This document shows, one piece after another, positions 1 through 9,810 of a DNA stretch of 30,578 bases. A program made the position numbers and the translations under genes. Positions within the stretch are counted from its first letter, which is position 1; each line of letters opens with the position of its first letter. The notes below the pieces were generated by a model. It saw nothing but the letters and a program-made list of their open reading frames with translations, was not told where the DNA came from and ran no database searches. The DNA lies in assembly GCA_021822115.1 (NCBI GenBank), contig JAJZSA010000024.1:1-30578 (forward strand). Reading direction: 5' to 3'. The stretch comes from Pseudomonadota bacterium (GTDB taxonomy: Bacteria > Pseudomonadota > Gammaproteobacteria > Burkholderiales > Gallionellaceae).

Positions 1-687
1 ATGGTGATGGCGCTGGTCGGTGCGCTGTTGCTGTTGGAGCCCGACATGGGCGCGTTCGTGGTGGTGTGTGCCATCGCCATGAGCATGCTGTGGCTGGGCG
101 GCTTCAACCTGAAGATCTTCGGCGCGCTGACCATCGCGCTGCCGCTGGCCTTCGCCGCGCTGATCCTCTCGTCCGAATACCGCATGCAGCGCGTGCTGGG
201 CTTCCTCGACCCGTGGTCCGATCCCTACGGCAAGGGTTACCAGTTGAGCCATGCACTGATCGCCTTCGGCCGTGGCGAATGGCTGGGCGTCGGCCTGGGC
301 GGCAGCGTGGAGAAACTGTTCTACCTGCCTGAGGCGCATACCGACTTCCTGCTGGCGGTGATCGCCGAAGAATTGGGCCTGTTCGGTGTCTCCGCCGTAC
401 TGCTGCTGTTCGGCTGGCTCATCGTGCGTGCGTTCGCCATCGGTCGCCAGGCAGCGATGTCCGACCGGCTATATGCCGCATTGGTCGCGCAAGGCATCGC
501 CGTCTGGCTGGGGGTGCAAGCCATGATCAACATCGGCGTGAACATGGGCGTGCTGCCGACCAAGGGTTTGACGCTGCCGTTCCTCAGCTTCGGTGGTAGC
601 GGCGTGGTGGTCAACCTGATCGCGGTCGCAGTGTTGCTCAGAATTGATTACGAGAACAGACGGGTCGCAAGGGGGCTGCCGATATGA
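1..687 (+). CDS. ftsW: FtsW, septal SEDS glycosyltransferase (5' end outside window)
   Basis: This is the C-terminal part (228 residues visible) of a polytopic SEDS-family peptidoglycan polymerase that works with FtsI at the division septum in the inner membrane. The frame is open from the first base, so the true start lies upstream. SEDS hallmarks are visible: an EPDMG stretch near residue 13, the PEAHTDF motif at 110–116 containing the conserved catalytic-region Asp, an EELG motif just after it, and [10 protein letters not shown] near residue 192. It sits directly before murG, its usual place in the dcw cluster, and its TGA overlaps the murG ATG (ATGA). RodA is the paralogous alternative, but the context makes FtsW almost certain. 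Confidence 0.95.
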   Translation: MVMALVGALLLLEPDMGAFVVVCAIAMSMLWLGGFNLKIFGALTIALPLAFAALILSSEYRMQRVLGFLDPWSDPYGKGYQLSHALIAFGRGEWLGVGLGGSVEKLFYLPEAHTDFLLAVIAEELGLFGVSAVLLLFGWLIVRAFAIGRQAAMSDRLYAALVAQGIAVWLGVQAMINIGVNMGVLPTKGLTLPFLSFGGSGVVVNLIAVAVLLRIDYENRRVARGLPI

Positions 688-1745
688 ACCGTACTCTCAT
701 GGTCATGGCAGGCGGAACCGGCGGGCATATCTATCCCGGGCTGGCGGTCGCCGATGCGCTGCATGCGCAGGGCTGGCGCATCGTGTGGCTGGGTGCGCCC
801 AACAGCATGGAGGCCGAACTGGTGCCCAAGCATGGCTACGAGGTGGCTTGGGTGAACTTCTCCGGCGTGCGCGGCAAGGGCGTGCTGCGTCTGTTGACGG
901 TGCCGTTCACCTTGTTTCGCGCACTGGCACAGAGCGCGGCGGCGATCCTGCGTCATCGCCCGGATGTGGTGCTGGGCATGGGCGGTTACATCACGGTGCC
1001 GGGCGGCTTGATGGCGGCGTTCTTGCGCCGGCCGCTGGTGGTGCATGAGCAGAACTCCATCGCCGGCCTGAGCAACAAGATGCTGGCCAGGCTGGCGACG
1101 CGCGTGTTGTGCGGTTTCCCGGAGGTGCTGAAGGGTTCAGAGTGGTGCGGCAATCCGGTGCGTGCCGACATCGCGGCGCTGCCGCTTCCCGAGGTGCGCT
1201 ATGCGCAGCGCAGCGGTCGCCTGAAGGTGCTGGTGGTGGGCGGCAGTCTGGGCGCACAGGCTTTGAACGAAGCGTTGCCCAAGGCGCTGACGCTGTTGGC
1301 GCAGGACGAGCGCCCGCAGGTCATCCACCAGACCGGCAAGAAGCATTTCGACACCGTGTTGCGACTGTATGCGGAGGCGGGCGTGCAGGCCGACGTGCAG
1401 CCCTTCCTGGATGACATGGCGCAGCAGTATGCACAGGCGGATGTGGTGATCTGTCGTGCCGGGGCATTGACTGTCGCTGAATTGGCGGCGACGGGTGTGG
1501 CCAGCGTGCTGGTGCCGTTCCCGCATGCGGTGGACGACCACCAGACGCACAACGCGCGTTTCCTGAGCGAGCGCGGTGCAGCCGTGCTGTTAGCGCAACA
1601 GGAATTGAATGCGGATGGACTGGCGCAACTGCTGCGCGGACTGACGCGTAGCGAATTGCAAAAGATGGCGCAGGCGGCACGCGGATTGGCGAAGCCGGAT
1701 GCAACGGCACAAGTGGCCAAAGTATGCGAGGGATTGGCGATATGA
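684..1745 (+). CDS. murG: MurG, UDP-GlcNAc:lipid I GlcNAc transferase
   Basis: A 353-residue GT28 glycosyltransferase, normal family length. It transfers GlcNAc from UDP-GlcNAc to lipid I on the cytoplasmic face of the membrane, making lipid II. Visible motifs are the N-terminal glycine-rich loop [12 protein letters not shown] (from about residue 10), HEQNSIAG (about 120) and the second Rossmann-domain loop [10 protein letters not shown] (about 186). [11 protein letters not shown] stretch in the C-terminal donor-binding domain matches the UDP-GlcNAc site. The start codon is inside the ftsW stop (ATGA) and the stop is inside the murC start, so translation is probably coupled through all three genes. 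Confidence 0.97.
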   Translation: MNRTLMVMAGGTGGHIYPGLAVADALHAQGWRIVWLGAPNSMEAELVPKHGYEVAWVNFSGVRGKGVLRLLTVPFTLFRALAQSAAAILRHRPDVVLGMGGYITVPGGLMAAFLRRPLVVHEQNSIAGLSNKMLARLATRVLCGFPEVLKGSEWCGNPVRADIAALPLPEVRYAQRSGRLKVLVVGGSLGAQALNEALPKALTLLAQDERPQVIHQTGKKHFDTVLRLYAEAGVQADVQPFLDDMAQQYAQADVVICRAGALTVAELAATGVASVLVPFPHAVDDHQTHNARFLSERGAAVLLAQQELNADGLAQLLRGLTRSELQKMAQAARGLAKPDATAQVAKVCEGLAI

Positions 1746-3160
1746 AACACAAGATCAAGAACATCCACTTTGTGGGCATCGGCGGCTCGGGCATGAACGG
1801 TATCGCCGAAGTGATGCTGAACCTCGGTTTCAAGGTGAGCGGCTCGGACATCGCGGACAGTACGGTGATCATGCGCCTGCGCGATCTCGGCGCCGAGATC
1901 CATCAAGGACACGCTGCGCAGAACCTGCGCGATGCCGATGCAGTGGTGACCTCTACCGCAGTGAAGGCGGACAACCCGGAAGTGGTGGCGGCGCGCGAGC
2001 AGCACATCCCGGTGGTGCCGCGCGCGGTGATGCTGGCCGAGTTGATGCGCCTGCGCCAAGGCATCGCCATCGCCGGTACGCACGGCAAGACCACCACCAC
2101 CTCGCTGGTGACCAGCGTGCTGGCCAAGGGCGGTTTCGATCCGACCTTCGTCATCGGTGGTCGCTTGAACAGCAGTGGTGCCAATGCGCGCTTGGGTACC
2201 GGCGAATACATCGTGGCGGAAGCGGACGAGTCGGATGCCTCCTTCCTGTATCTGACGCCGATCCTGGCGGTGGTCACCAACATCGACGCCGACCACATGG
2301 AGACCTACGGTCACGACTTCAATAAATTGAAACAGGCGTTCATCGACTTCATCGAGCGGCTGCCCTTCTATGGCCGCGCCATGTTGTGTGCGGACGACCC
2401 GAATGTGCGCGACATCTTGCCGCGCATCAGCAAGCCGGTGACCACCTACGGCATGGGCGAAGACGCGCAGATCCGCGCGGTGAACGTGCGCCACGAAGGC
2501 GGCCGCATGCGCTTCACCGCGCAATGCCGTCACGACGAAAAATGCCTGTTCGATGGCAAACCGCTGGATCTCGATATCACGCTGAACCTGGCTGGCGAGC
2601 ACAACGTGCTGAATGCGCTGGCCGCCATCGCCATCGGCCTGGAAGTGGGCGTCGCGCCACAGGCCATCGCCGCTGCGCTGGCCGAATTCCAGGGTGTGGG
2701 GCGGCGTATGCAGCGTTATGGCGAGATCGCGCTGCCGCAGGGCGGCAAGTTCGCTCTGCTCGATGACTACGGCCATCACCCGGTGGAGATGAAGGCGACA
2801 CTGGCCGCGGTGCGCGGGGCGTTCCCGGGCAAACGTCTGGTGCTGGCATTCCAGCCGCATCGCTACACACGTACACGCGACCTGTTCGAGGATTTCGTGA
2901 AAGTGCTGGGCAGCGTGGATGCCTTGCTGCTGGCCGATGTGTATGCCGCCGGCGAAGCGCCCATCGTGGCGGCCGACGGCCGTTCGCTGATGCATGCGCT
3001 ACGCGTGGCGGGACAGAGCAATGCGGTGTTCGTGGAGAACATCGCCGACATGCCGCAGGCCATCTTGCACATGGCGCATGACGGTGACGTGGTGCTGACC
3101 ATGGGCGCGGGCTCTATCGGTGGTGTGCCGAACCAGGTGCAGCAACTGACACAACAATGA
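1742..3160 (+). CDS. murC: MurC, UDP-N-acetylmuramate–L-alanine ligase
   Basis: A 472-residue cytoplasmic Mur ligase that adds L-Ala to UDP-MurNAc with ATP hydrolysis. The N-terminal UDP-binding loop is GIGGSGMNG (about residues 12–20), the ATP P-loop GTHGKTTTT begins at residue 112, and the C-terminal domain carries DDYGHHPVE and FQPHRYTRT, both diagnostic of MurC. The start was set at 1742 because the ATG overlaps the murG TGA and matches the family N-terminus; an in-frame ATG at 1724 lies inside murG and would add six unrelated residues. The stop overlaps the murB start. Confidence 0.97.
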   Translation: MKHKIKNIHFVGIGGSGMNGIAEVMLNLGFKVSGSDIADSTVIMRLRDLGAEIHQGHAAQNLRDADAVVTSTAVKADNPEVVAAREQHIPVVPRAVMLAELMRLRQGIAIAGTHGKTTTTSLVTSVLAKGGFDPTFVIGGRLNSSGANARLGTGEYIVAEADESDASFLYLTPILAVVTNIDADHMETYGHDFNKLKQAFIDFIERLPFYGRAMLCADDPNVRDILPRISKPVTTYGMGEDAQIRAVNVRHEGGRMRFTAQCRHDEKCLFDGKPLDLDITLNLAGEHNVLNALAAIAIGLEVGVAPQAIAAALAEFQGVGRRMQRYGEIALPQGGKFALLDDYGHHPVEMKATLAAVRGAFPGKRLVLAFQPHRYTRTRDLFEDFVKVLGSVDALLLADVYAAGEAPIVAADGRSLMHALRVAGQSNAVFVENIADMPQAILHMAHDGDVVLTMGAGSIGGVPNQVQQLTQQ

Positions 3161-4074
3161 ATATGAGCGAGCCGACACAGTTCAGCAGCGCAGGGTTACG
3201 CGGGGAGATGCTCCGCGACGAACCGATGGCGCGCCATGTGAGCTGGCGTGCCGGCGGCAGCGCCAGGCGCGTGTATCAGCCGGCCGATCTGCGCGATCTG
3301 CAAGCATTCCTGCGTCAGGTGCCGGCGAATGAGCCGCTGCTGGCGGTCGGACTGGGCAGCAACCTGCTGGTGCGCGACGGCGGCTTCGCCGGCACCATCT
3401 TGTTGATGGTGGGGGCGCTGACTGAGCTGCGCATGGAAGGTGACCTGGTGTATGTGCAGGCCGGGGTGGCCGGCGCCAAGCTGGCGCGTTTCGTGGCCGG
3501 GCAGGGCTTGTGCGGTGCCGAGTTCTTCGTCGGCATCCCCGGCACGCTGGGCGGCATGCTGGCGATGAACGCCGGGTGCTACGGCGGCGAGACCTGGAGC
3601 GTGGTGCAGCGCGTGCAGGTGCTGACACGCAGCGGCGAATTGCTGGAACGCACGCCGCAGGAATACGAGATCGGCTACCGGCATGTGGCGTTGCGTCAGC
3701 CGGCAGCAGAATGGTTCGTCGGCGCCTGGTTGCGTTTTGCGGCGGGCGATGTGGAAGCGGCGAAACGCGAGATCAAGGCGTTGATGGAGAAGCGCAGCGC
3801 CAGCCAGCCGTTGCAGATGCCCAATGCGGGTTCCGTGTTCCGCAATCCGCCTGGCCAGCATGCGGCGAAATTGATCGAGGGTTGCGGTTTGAAAGGCAAG
3901 CGCATCGGTGGTGCACAGGTGTCGGAGAAGCATGCCAACTTCATCGTGAATGTCGGCGGTGCTACGGCGGCCGACATCGAAGGGTTGATCGAGGCCGTGC
4001 AAGCGACGGTGTTGCAGCAGACCGGCATCGAGTTGCATCCGGAAGTCAGGATCGTTGGAGAAAAGGCAAAGTGA
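3157..4074 (+). CDS. murB: MurB, UDP-N-acetylenolpyruvoylglucosamine reductase
   Basis: A 305-residue FAD-dependent reductase converting UDP-GlcNAc-enolpyruvate to UDP-MurNAc with NADPH in the cytoplasm. FAD-binding motifs [10 protein letters not shown] (about 67–76) and [15 protein letters not shown] (about 125) are present. YEIGYRH near 170 supplies the catalytic Arg. The proton-donating Ser is S226 in NAGSVFRNP, and the C-terminal Glu is E296 in HPEVRIVG. The short length and lack of the long insertion suggest a type II enzyme rather than the E. coli type I form. The first ATG (3157) overlaps the murC stop; a second in-frame ATG at 3163 is an alternative. Confidence 0.96.
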   Translation: MNMSEPTQFSSAGLRGEMLRDEPMARHVSWRAGGSARRVYQPADLRDLQAFLRQVPANEPLLAVGLGSNLLVRDGGFAGTILLMVGALTELRMEGDLVYVQAGVAGAKLARFVAGQGLCGAEFFVGIPGTLGGMLAMNAGCYGGETWSVVQRVQVLTRSGELLERTPQEYEIGYRHVALRQPAAEWFVGAWLRFAAGDVEAAKREIKALMEKRSASQPLQMPNAGSVFRNPPGQHAAKLIEGCGLKGKRIGGAQVSEKHANFIVNVGGATAADIEGLIEAVQATVLQQTGIELHPEVRIVGEKAK

Positions 4075-4982
4075 AGAATTTCGGCAAAGTGGCGGTGTTG
4101 TTCGGTGGGCGTTCGGCAGAGCGCGAGGTGTCGCTGAAGAGCGGCAGTGCGGTGCTCGCAGCATTGCGGAAGAACGGTGTCGATGCGCATGCGTTCGATC
4201 CGGCGGAACGTGATCTCGCCGATCTGAAGAAGGAAGGTTTCCAGCGTGTATTCGTGATGCTGCACGGACGCGGCGGCGAGGATGGCACGGTGCAGGGCGC
4301 TCTGGAATTGATGGGTATCCCGTATACCGGCAGCGGCGTGCTGGCTTCCGCCATCGGCATGGACAAGTGGCGCACCAAGCTGGTGTGGCAGGCCGCTGGA
4401 TTGCCCATCCCGGAATACGAGGCGCTCACTGCGCCGACCGACTGGGAGGCGGTGGCCGAGCATCTCGATCTGCCGTTGTTCATCAAGCCCGCCTGCGAAG
4501 GCAGCAGCGTGGGTGTGACCAAGGTCAAGACGGTGGAAGAGCTGCCGGCCGCGTATGCGGTGGCAGCGCAGCACGACAAGGTGGTGATCGCCGAGAGTTT
4601 CATGAGCGGCGGCGAATTCACGGTGGCCATCCTCAATGGTCAGGCTTTGCCGGCGATCAAGATCGAACCGGCGAACGAGTTCTACGACTACGAGGCGAAG
4701 TATCTGCGCGACGATACGCGCTACCTGTGTCCGTGTGGTTTGCCGGCGGCAGAAGAGGCGGAGATGCAGTGTCTGGCTTTGCAAGGTTTTCAGATCCTGG
4801 GTTGCGAGGGCTGGGGACGCATCGATTTCCTGCGTGGCGAGGATGGCAAGCTGTATCTGCTGGAAGCGAACACCGCTCCCGGCATGACCGATCACAGTCT
4901 GGTGCCGATGGCGGCACGCCAGGCCGGCATCGGTTTCGAGCAGTTGGTGTTGCGCATCCTGGAGGGGGCCCATGTGGGATAA
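4071..4982 (+). CDS. ddl: Ddl, D-alanine–D-alanine ligase
   Basis: A 303-residue ATP-grasp ligase (E. coli DdlB has 306) that makes the D-Ala-D-Ala dipeptide for the peptidoglycan stem. The N-terminus reads [23 protein letters not shown]-grasp motifs include [25 protein letters not shown] and the metal-binding [14 protein letters not shown] near the C-terminus. The start is a GTG at 4071 that overlaps the murB stop (GTGA), repeating the coupling pattern of this cluster; longer in-frame extensions run through murB and are artefacts. The stop lies 11 bases inside ftsQ. Confidence 0.96.
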   Translation: MKNFGKVAVLFGGRSAEREVSLKSGSAVLAALRKNGVDAHAFDPAERDLADLKKEGFQRVFVMLHGRGGEDGTVQGALELMGIPYTGSGVLASAIGMDKWRTKLVWQAAGLPIPEYEALTAPTDWEAVAEHLDLPLFIKPACEGSSVGVTKVKTVEELPAAYAVAAQHDKVVIAESFMSGGEFTVAILNGQALPAIKIEPANEFYDYEAKYLRDDTRYLCPCGLPAAEEAEMQCLALQGFQILGCEGWGRIDFLRGEDGKLYLLEANTAPGMTDHSLVPMAARQAGIGFEQLVLRILEGAHVG

Positions 4983-5676
4983 CGCCCACCTGTTGCGCGG
5001 CATCGCCAACGTGCTGTTCGGCTTCAGCCTGTTGCTGATGCTGTACGGCGCGGTGCGCTATGTGGCGCAGTTGCCGGCGTTCTCGCTGCAGGCGGTGGTG
5101 CTGGCGCAGGCGCCGCAGCGGGTGCCGGTGGATCAGGTGGAGGCATTGGTGCACGGCGGGATACACGGCAATTTCTTCACCGTGGATCTGGCGCAGGTGC
5201 GTGATGCGTTCCAGCAATTGCCCTGGGTGCGTTCGGTGAGTGTGCGGCGCAAGTTCCCGTGGCAGCTGGAAGTGTCACTGGAAGAGCATGTGGCGCTGGC
5301 GCGCTGGAACAAGCATGCGCTGGTGGATACGCATGGCGAGGTGTTCGCCGCGCAGAGCGATGAGACGCTACCGGAATTTTTCGGCGCGGATGACAACGCG
5401 GTCTTGATGGCGCGCACCTATGCCGAGTTGGGCGAGACGCTGCAACCGTTGCAGCGACAGATCGTGCAGATGACCTTGTCGCCGCGCATGGCCTGGCAGG
5501 TGAAGCTGGACGATGGCATGGAATTGGCGCTTGGGCGCGAAGCGATGCGCGAACGGTTGGCGCGTTTCGTGCAGGTGTATCCGTACAGTGTGGCGGTGCG
5601 CATGCCGAATGCGCGTCGCGTGGATCTGCGTTATCGCAACGGTTTCGCGGTGTTACAGCCGGCCGGTGCGGTGTGA
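4972..5676 (+). CDS. ftsQ: FtsQ, divisome bitopic membrane protein
   Basis: A 234-residue protein with a short cytoplasmic N-terminus, one membrane segment (about residues 9–29) and a periplasmic POTRA-type domain, followed by the FtsQ beta domain. It links early and late division proteins in the FtsQBL complex. The stretch [18 protein letters not shown] and the following [16 protein letters not shown] are typical of the POTRA-to-beta-domain junction. It is shorter than E. coli FtsQ (276), mainly at the N-terminus. The ATG at 4972 overlaps the end of ddl; ftsA follows after 19 bases, as expected for dcw order. Confidence 0.93.
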   Translation: MWDNAHLLRGIANVLFGFSLLLMLYGAVRYVAQLPAFSLQAVVLAQAPQRVPVDQVEALVHGGIHGNFFTVDLAQVRDAFQQLPWVRSVSVRRKFPWQLEVSLEEHVALARWNKHALVDTHGEVFAAQSDETLPEFFGADDNAVLMARTYAELGETLQPLQRQIVQMTLSPRMAWQVKLDDGMELALGREAMRERLARFVQVYPYSVAVRMPNARRVDLRYRNGFAVLQPAGAV

Positions 5677-5695
5677 GGGTAGTCAGGAGAAGGTG

Positions 5696-6925
5696 ATGAG
5701 CAAAGAGAGCAAGAATCTGGTCGTGGGTCTGGACATCGGTACCTCGAAGATCGCGTGCATCGTGGCCGAAGTGACGGCGGAGGGCACGCTGGAGGTGATC
5801 GGTGCCGGCATGCATGAATCGTCCGGCATGAAGAAAGGCATGGTAGTGAACATCGATGCCACGGTCGGTGCGATCCAGCAGGCCTTGCAAGAGGCCGAGC
5901 TGATGGCGGATTGCAAGATCCGCCAGGTCTATACCGGTATCGCGGGCGGACATATCAAGAGTTCCAACGCGCACGGCATGATCAAGATCAAGGACAAGGA
6001 AGTGGCGCACACCGATGTGGTGCGCGCGATCGAGACGGCCAGTTCGATCAGCTTGCCGGGCGATCAGCAGATCCTCCACATCCTGGAGCAGGAGTTCAGC
6101 ATCGACGGTCAGGGCGGCATCAAGAAACCGCTGGGCATGAGCGGCCTGCGCCTGGAAGTGGAGATCCACATCGTGACCGGCGCCGTGTCGGCGGTGCAGA
6201 ACATCCTCAAGTGCATCCACCGTTGCGGTCTGGAGGTGGAGGACATCATCCTGCAACCGCTGGCATCGAGCAAGGCGGTGTTGGCCGAGGACGAGAAGGA
6301 ACTGGGCGTCTGTCTGGTGGACATCGGCGGCGGCACCACCGATGTGGCGATCTTCACCGGTGGTGCGATCCGTCATACCGCAGTGATCCCCATCGCCGGC
6401 GATCAGATCACCAACGACATCGCGATGGCTTTGCGCACGCCGACCAAGGATGCCGAGGACATCAAGATCAAGTACGGCTGCGCACTGCGCCAGTTGGCGA
6501 ACGAGGCATTGATCGAGGTGCCGGGCGTGGGCGAACGCAGCGCGCGCATGTTGTCGCGTCAGACGCTGGCCGAGGTGATCGAGCCGCGCGTGGAAGAACT
6601 GTATTCGCTGGTGCAGACCGAGATCCGCCGCAGCGGTTTCGAGGATCTGTTGTCGTCTGGCATCGTCATCACCGGCGGCAGCAGCGCCATGCAGGGCATG
6701 GTAGAGCTGGGTGAAGAGATATTCCATCTGCCGGTGCGGCTTGGCCTGCCGAGCAACATCGGCGGCTTGTCGGCGGTAGTGAAGACGCCGCGTTATGCGA
6801 CCGGTGTCGGTTTGTTGGTGTACGGACTGGAGCGTCACCAGCGCGAGGAGGTATCCAGGGTGGGGGCGGCTTCTTTCAAGGATGTGGTGGAGCGGATGAA
6901 GGCATGGTTCATGGGGAACTTCTGA
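5696..6925 (+). CDS. ftsA: FtsA, actin-like divisome membrane anchor
   Basis: A 409-residue actin-fold ATPase that tethers FtsZ to the inner membrane. The phosphate-1 motif is VVGLDIGTSKI near the N-terminus, phosphate-2 is CLVDIGGGTTDVAIF in the middle, and the C-terminus ends in an amphipathic segment (FKDVVERMKAWFMGNF) that matches the membrane-targeting helix. The chosen ATG at 5696 is preceded by an AGGAGA Shine–Dalgarno sequence; an upstream in-frame extension overlaps ftsQ and is not FtsA-like. A 71-base gap separates it from ftsZ. Confidence 0.97.
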   Translation: MSKESKNLVVGLDIGTSKIACIVAEVTAEGTLEVIGAGMHESSGMKKGMVVNIDATVGAIQQALQEAELMADCKIRQVYTGIAGGHIKSSNAHGMIKIKDKEVAHTDVVRAIETASSISLPGDQQILHILEQEFSIDGQGGIKKPLGMSGLRLEVEIHIVTGAVSAVQNILKCIHRCGLEVEDIILQPLASSKAVLAEDEKELGVCLVDIGGGTTDVAIFTGGAIRHTAVIPIAGDQITNDIAMALRTPTKDAEDIKIKYGCALRQLANEALIEVPGVGERSARMLSRQTLAEVIEPRVEELYSLVQTEIRRSGFEDLLSSGIVITGGSSAMQGMVELGEEIFHLPVRLGLPSNIGGLSAVVKTPRYATGVGLLVYGLERHQREEVSRVGAASFKDVVERMKAWFMGNF

Positions 6926-6996
6926 GTTAACGGGTGGCAGTATCGGTCGGGTCTGGATCAAACGAATTTGAATCAACTTTAATAAGGAGAACGAAG

Positions 6997-8154
6997 ATGG
7001 CTTTCGAACTGTTGGATGCACAACCGCAAGGGGCGGTGATCAAGGTAGTGGGCGTGGGCGGCTGCGGCGGCAATGCGGTCGATCACATGATCGAACAGGG
7101 CGTACAGGGGGTGGAGTTCATCACCATCAATACCGATGCGCAGGCGCTGAAGCGCAGCAAGGCGCGCGTGCAGTTGCAGATCGGTTCCACCCTGACCAAG
7201 GGGTTGGGCGCCGGTGCCAAGCCGCAGATCGGCCAGGCTGCGGCGGAGGAGGATCGCGAGCGTATCGCCGAGATCATCGGTGGCGCCAACATGGTATTCA
7301 TCACCGCCGGTATGGGCGGTGGCACCGGTACCGGTGCGGCACCCATCGTGGCGCAGGTGGCCAAGGAGATGGGCATCCTCACCGTGGCGGTGGTGACCAA
7401 GCCGTTCGTGTTCGAAGGCAAGCGCATGGCGCTGGCGCAGCAAGGTATCGAAGAGCTGGCGGCTTATGTGGATTCGCTGATCATCGTGCCGAACGCCAAG
7501 CTGATGGAAGTGCTGGGCGGCAAGACCACGCTGCCGGAAGCCTTCAAGGCAGCCAACGGCGTGCTGCAAGGCGCGGTGGCGGGTATCGCCGAAGTGATCA
7601 ACGTGCCCGGCATGGTGAACGTGGACTTCGCCGACGTTTGTACGCTGATGTCCGAGAACGGCATGGCGATGATGGGGGCCGCCTCCGCGAGTGGCGAAGG
7701 GCGTGCACAGCGTGCGGCCGAGCAGGCCATCGCCAGCCCCTTGCTGGAAGACGTGGATCTGACCGGCGCACGTGGCGTGCTGGTCAACATCACTTCCAGC
7801 AGCAACATCACGCTGGAAGAGTTCCATGAGGTGATGAACTGCTTCCAGTTCGCCGCTTCCGAGGCGACCGTGATCGTCGGTTCCGTGTTCGACGAGAACA
7901 TGGGCGACGAACTGCGCGTGACCATCGTGGCCACCGGCCTGGGCTCCGTGCGCAAGCAACAGCCGAAGCCGGTGCTGGTGCCGCAAGCGCAACTGCGCAC
8001 CGGTACCCACGATGCGCCGACGGTCGATTTCAGCGAGCTGGATATGCCGGCCGTGATGCGCTCCGGTCGTCATCGCGAGGCGGTGGAGGCGATGAAGATG
8101 TCCGGTGTGGAGACGCTGGATATCCCGTCCTTCCTGCGCAAGCAAGCGGACTGA
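6997..8154 (+). CDS. ftsZ: FtsZ, tubulin-like division GTPase
   Basis: A 385-residue GTPase that forms the Z-ring. Nucleotide-binding GVGGCGGNAVDHM near residue 17, the tubulin signature GGGTGTGAAP, and the synergy (T7) loop NVDFADVCTLM are all present. The conserved C-terminal peptide LDIPSFLRKQAD, the docking site for FtsA and ZapD, closes the protein after a fairly short linker. The start at 6997 has an AAGGAG ribosome site at 6984–6989; an upstream in-frame ATG at 6934 has no such support. The gap before it holds a TTTAAT hexamer at 6978–6983, but I see no convincing −35 partner. zapD, encoding an FtsZ-bundling partner, is about 9 kb away on the other strand. Confidence 0.98.
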   Translation: MAFELLDAQPQGAVIKVVGVGGCGGNAVDHMIEQGVQGVEFITINTDAQALKRSKARVQLQIGSTLTKGLGAGAKPQIGQAAAEEDRERIAEIIGGANMVFITAGMGGGTGTGAAPIVAQVAKEMGILTVAVVTKPFVFEGKRMALAQQGIEELAAYVDSLIIVPNAKLMEVLGGKTTLPEAFKAANGVLQGAVAGIAEVINVPGMVNVDFADVCTLMSENGMAMMGAASASGEGRAQRAAEQAIASPLLEDVDLTGARGVLVNITSSSNITLEEFHEVMNCFQFAASEATVIVGSVFDENMGDELRVTIVATGLGSVRKQQPKPVLVPQAQLRTGTHDAPTVDFSELDMPAVMRSGRHREAVEAMKMSGVETLDIPSFLRKQAD

Positions 8155-8236
8155 GCGGAGGGACGGGGGCGTCCGCCTGCGCGGAGTCCTCGCTACCCTG
8201 TGATAGACTCGCCGCGTGTAATCGGGATGTGAGGAT

Positions 8237-9148
8237 ATGGTCAGACAGCGCACATTGAAGACGGTGGTCGAGGCGACCGGGGTGGGTTTGCACTCCGGGC
8301 AGAAGGTCTATCTGACCTTGCGTCCGGCGCCGGTCGACAGCGGCATCGTGTTCCGGCGCGTGGATATGACGCCGCCGGTGGATGTCCGCGCGCAAGCGCA
8401 CGCCGTGAACGATACGCGGCTGTCTACCTGCCTGGAGCATCAAGGTGCACGCGTGGCGACCATCGAGCACCTGATGTCGGCGTTCGCCGGCCTGGGGATC
8501 GACAATGCCATCGTGGAACTGAGCAGTTCCGAATTGCCCATCATGGATGGCAGTGCCGGAACGTTCATTTTCCTGCTGCAGTCGGCAGGCATCGCCGAAC
8601 AGGATGCGCTGAAGAAATTCATTCGCGTCAAGAAGCCGGTGGAGGTGAAGGACGGCGACAAGTGGGTGCGTTTCGAGCCGTACAACGGCTACAAATTGAG
8701 TTTCACCATCAATTTCGCCCACCCGGTCATCGCCAACACCAAGCAGAACGTTACGGTCGATCTGGGCGAGCATTCTTATATAAAGGAAGTCAGTCGCGCG
8801 CGTACCTTCGGTTTCATGCAGGAGGTGGAGTGGATGCGCTCCCAAGGCTTGGGCTTGGGCGGCAATCTGGATAACGCCATCGTGATGGACGAATATCGCG
8901 TCATCAACCCCGATGGGTTGCGCTTCGAGGATGAGTTCGTCAAACACAAGGTGCTGGACGCCATCGGCGACCTGTATCTGCTGGGACATCCCCTCATCGG
9001 CGCGTTCTCCGGTTACAAGTCCGGCCATGCCTTGAACAACGCACTATGCCGTGCTTTGCTGGCGGATGAGACAGCTTGGGAGTTCGCCACGTTCGCCAAG
9101 GCGGAAGAGGCACCGGACTTCCTGCGGCTGCAACTCCAGCCCGTCTGA
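8237..9148 (+). CDS. lpxC: LpxC, UDP-3-O-acyl-GlcNAc deacetylase
   Basis: A 303-residue zinc amidase catalysing the committed step of lipid A synthesis in the cytoplasm, of usual length (E. coli 305). Zinc ligands are visible as H78 in [12 protein letters not shown] and H237/D241 in HKVLDAIGD. The general-base neighbourhood follows in GHPLIG and YKSGHALNN. It follows ftsZ after 82 bases, its standard location at the end of the dcw cluster. Possession of lpxC shows a lipopolysaccharide-bearing Gram-negative. Confidence 0.97.
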   Translation: MVRQRTLKTVVEATGVGLHSGQKVYLTLRPAPVDSGIVFRRVDMTPPVDVRAQAHAVNDTRLSTCLEHQGARVATIEHLMSAFAGLGIDNAIVELSSSELPIMDGSAGTFIFLLQSAGIAEQDALKKFIRVKKPVEVKDGDKWVRFEPYNGYKLSFTINFAHPVIANTKQNVTVDLGEHSYIKEVSRARTFGFMQEVEWMRSQGLGLGGNLDNAIVMDEYRVINPDGLRFEDEFVKHKVLDAIGDLYLLGHPLIGAFSGYKSGHALNNALCRALLADETAWEFATFAKAEEAPDFLRLQLQPV

Positions 9149-9160
9149 TCGGGGGCTGGC

Positions 9161-9358
9161 ATGCTGATCCGGCTGATCCTGCTGCTGTCTGCGTTGTTGC
9201 TGGCGGTGTCGGGGATGGCCTATCTATTTACTCGCGACGGTCGCTACCTGCTGTTCGCCCGGCGGGTAGTACGTTTCCTGGTCGCATTCCTGCTGGCTTT
9301 CCTGGTGTTGTATCTGCTGGAGCGCTATGGGTTGGCCGCCTGGGGGGGGCTGCGTTAG
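9161..9358 (+). CDS. Small two-span membrane protein of unknown function
   Basis: A 65-residue open frame starting 12 bases after lpxC, with a G-rich stretch before its ATG. It has two hydrophobic segments (about 4–24 and 35–55) separated by a basic loop RDGRYLLFARR, and no recognisable enzymatic motif. Positive charge in the loop suggests the loop is cytoplasmic. Its stop overlaps the stop of the convergent dciA by four bases (9355–9358). It lies in the lpxC–secA interval, where enterics have secM, but nothing in it resembles SecM. The regular hydrophobic pattern and compact placement suggest a real gene; its function is unknown. Confidence 0.6.
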   Translation: MLIRLILLLSALLLAVSGMAYLFTRDGRYLLFARRVVRFLVAFLLAFLVLYLLERYGLAAWGGLR

Positions 9359-9777
9359 CGCTGTCGCGCGACGAGGCGCTGGACAGCAGCCTTGAGGTCG
9401 CCTTCCGGCAGGTCGGCGGCCAGTTCGCCCAGTGCACGCCGGCCTTGCGGGCCGAGTGTCCGGGGCTGGACATGGCGAGGCAGCGGGCCGGTCCTGACTT
9501 GCACCTGGATTTGAATTCCAGTAACCTCGCATCCCTTTGTTCGGAATGAAGAAATCATTTGCGGGGCGAGTTGCCGCAGTTTGCTGGCGACAGCGCCGTT
9601 GTCCGCAGCCAGCACCAGGCGTTTACCGTCATAGCCGAGGACCCGGCTGCTGCGGGTCAAGGCGGCCGGTGCGATTGCACGATAAGCGCGTTCGAGCTGT
9701 CCGATCTGACGGGATGTCGCGACGTAGCGTCTCAGTTCGGGATCCGATGACAGGTAGTTGCTCAGCCGGTTGGACAT
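9355..9777 (-). CDS. dciA: DciA (DUF721), DnaB helicase loader/regulator
   Basis: A 140-residue DUF721 protein. The family is known as DciA, the ancestral bacterial factor that helps load the DnaB replicative helicase. The N-terminal part contains a KH-like fold region around YDGKRLVLAADNGAVASKLRQLAPQ, followed by a variable basic tail. Location between lpxC and secA, beside an M23 peptidase gene, matches other proteobacteria (for example Pseudomonas). It is the only reverse-strand gene in the first 17 kb. It is divergent from the M23 gene across 33 bases and converges on the small membrane-protein gene. Confidence 0.82.
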   Translation of the reverse strand: MSNRLSNYLSSDPELRRYVATSRQIGQLERAYRAIAPAALTRSSRVLGYDGKRLVLAADNGAVASKLRQLAPQMISSFRTKGCEVTGIQIQVQVRTGPLPRHVQPRTLGPQGRRALGELAADLPEGDLKAAVQRLVARQR

Positions 9778-9810
9778 GGTGGCAAGTGATTTTCGTGGGG
9801 AGTTTATGCG

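Noticed and set aside
1199..2995. 598-codon open frame on the reverse strand opposite murG/murC
   Set aside because: It is a by-product of GC-rich codon bias: His/Arg/Gln-rich translation, no family motif, and fully opposite well-supported genes.
5177..7021. 614-codon reverse frame opposite ftsQ/ftsA
   Set aside because: Antisense shadow with low-complexity His/Ala/Arg composition and no domain.
8181..8209. Possible promoter ahead of lpxC (TGATAGACT, extended −10-like)
   Set aside because: No acceptable −35 at 16–18 bases upstream; GC-rich hairpin nearby (8161–8174) has no T-run and is not called a terminator.
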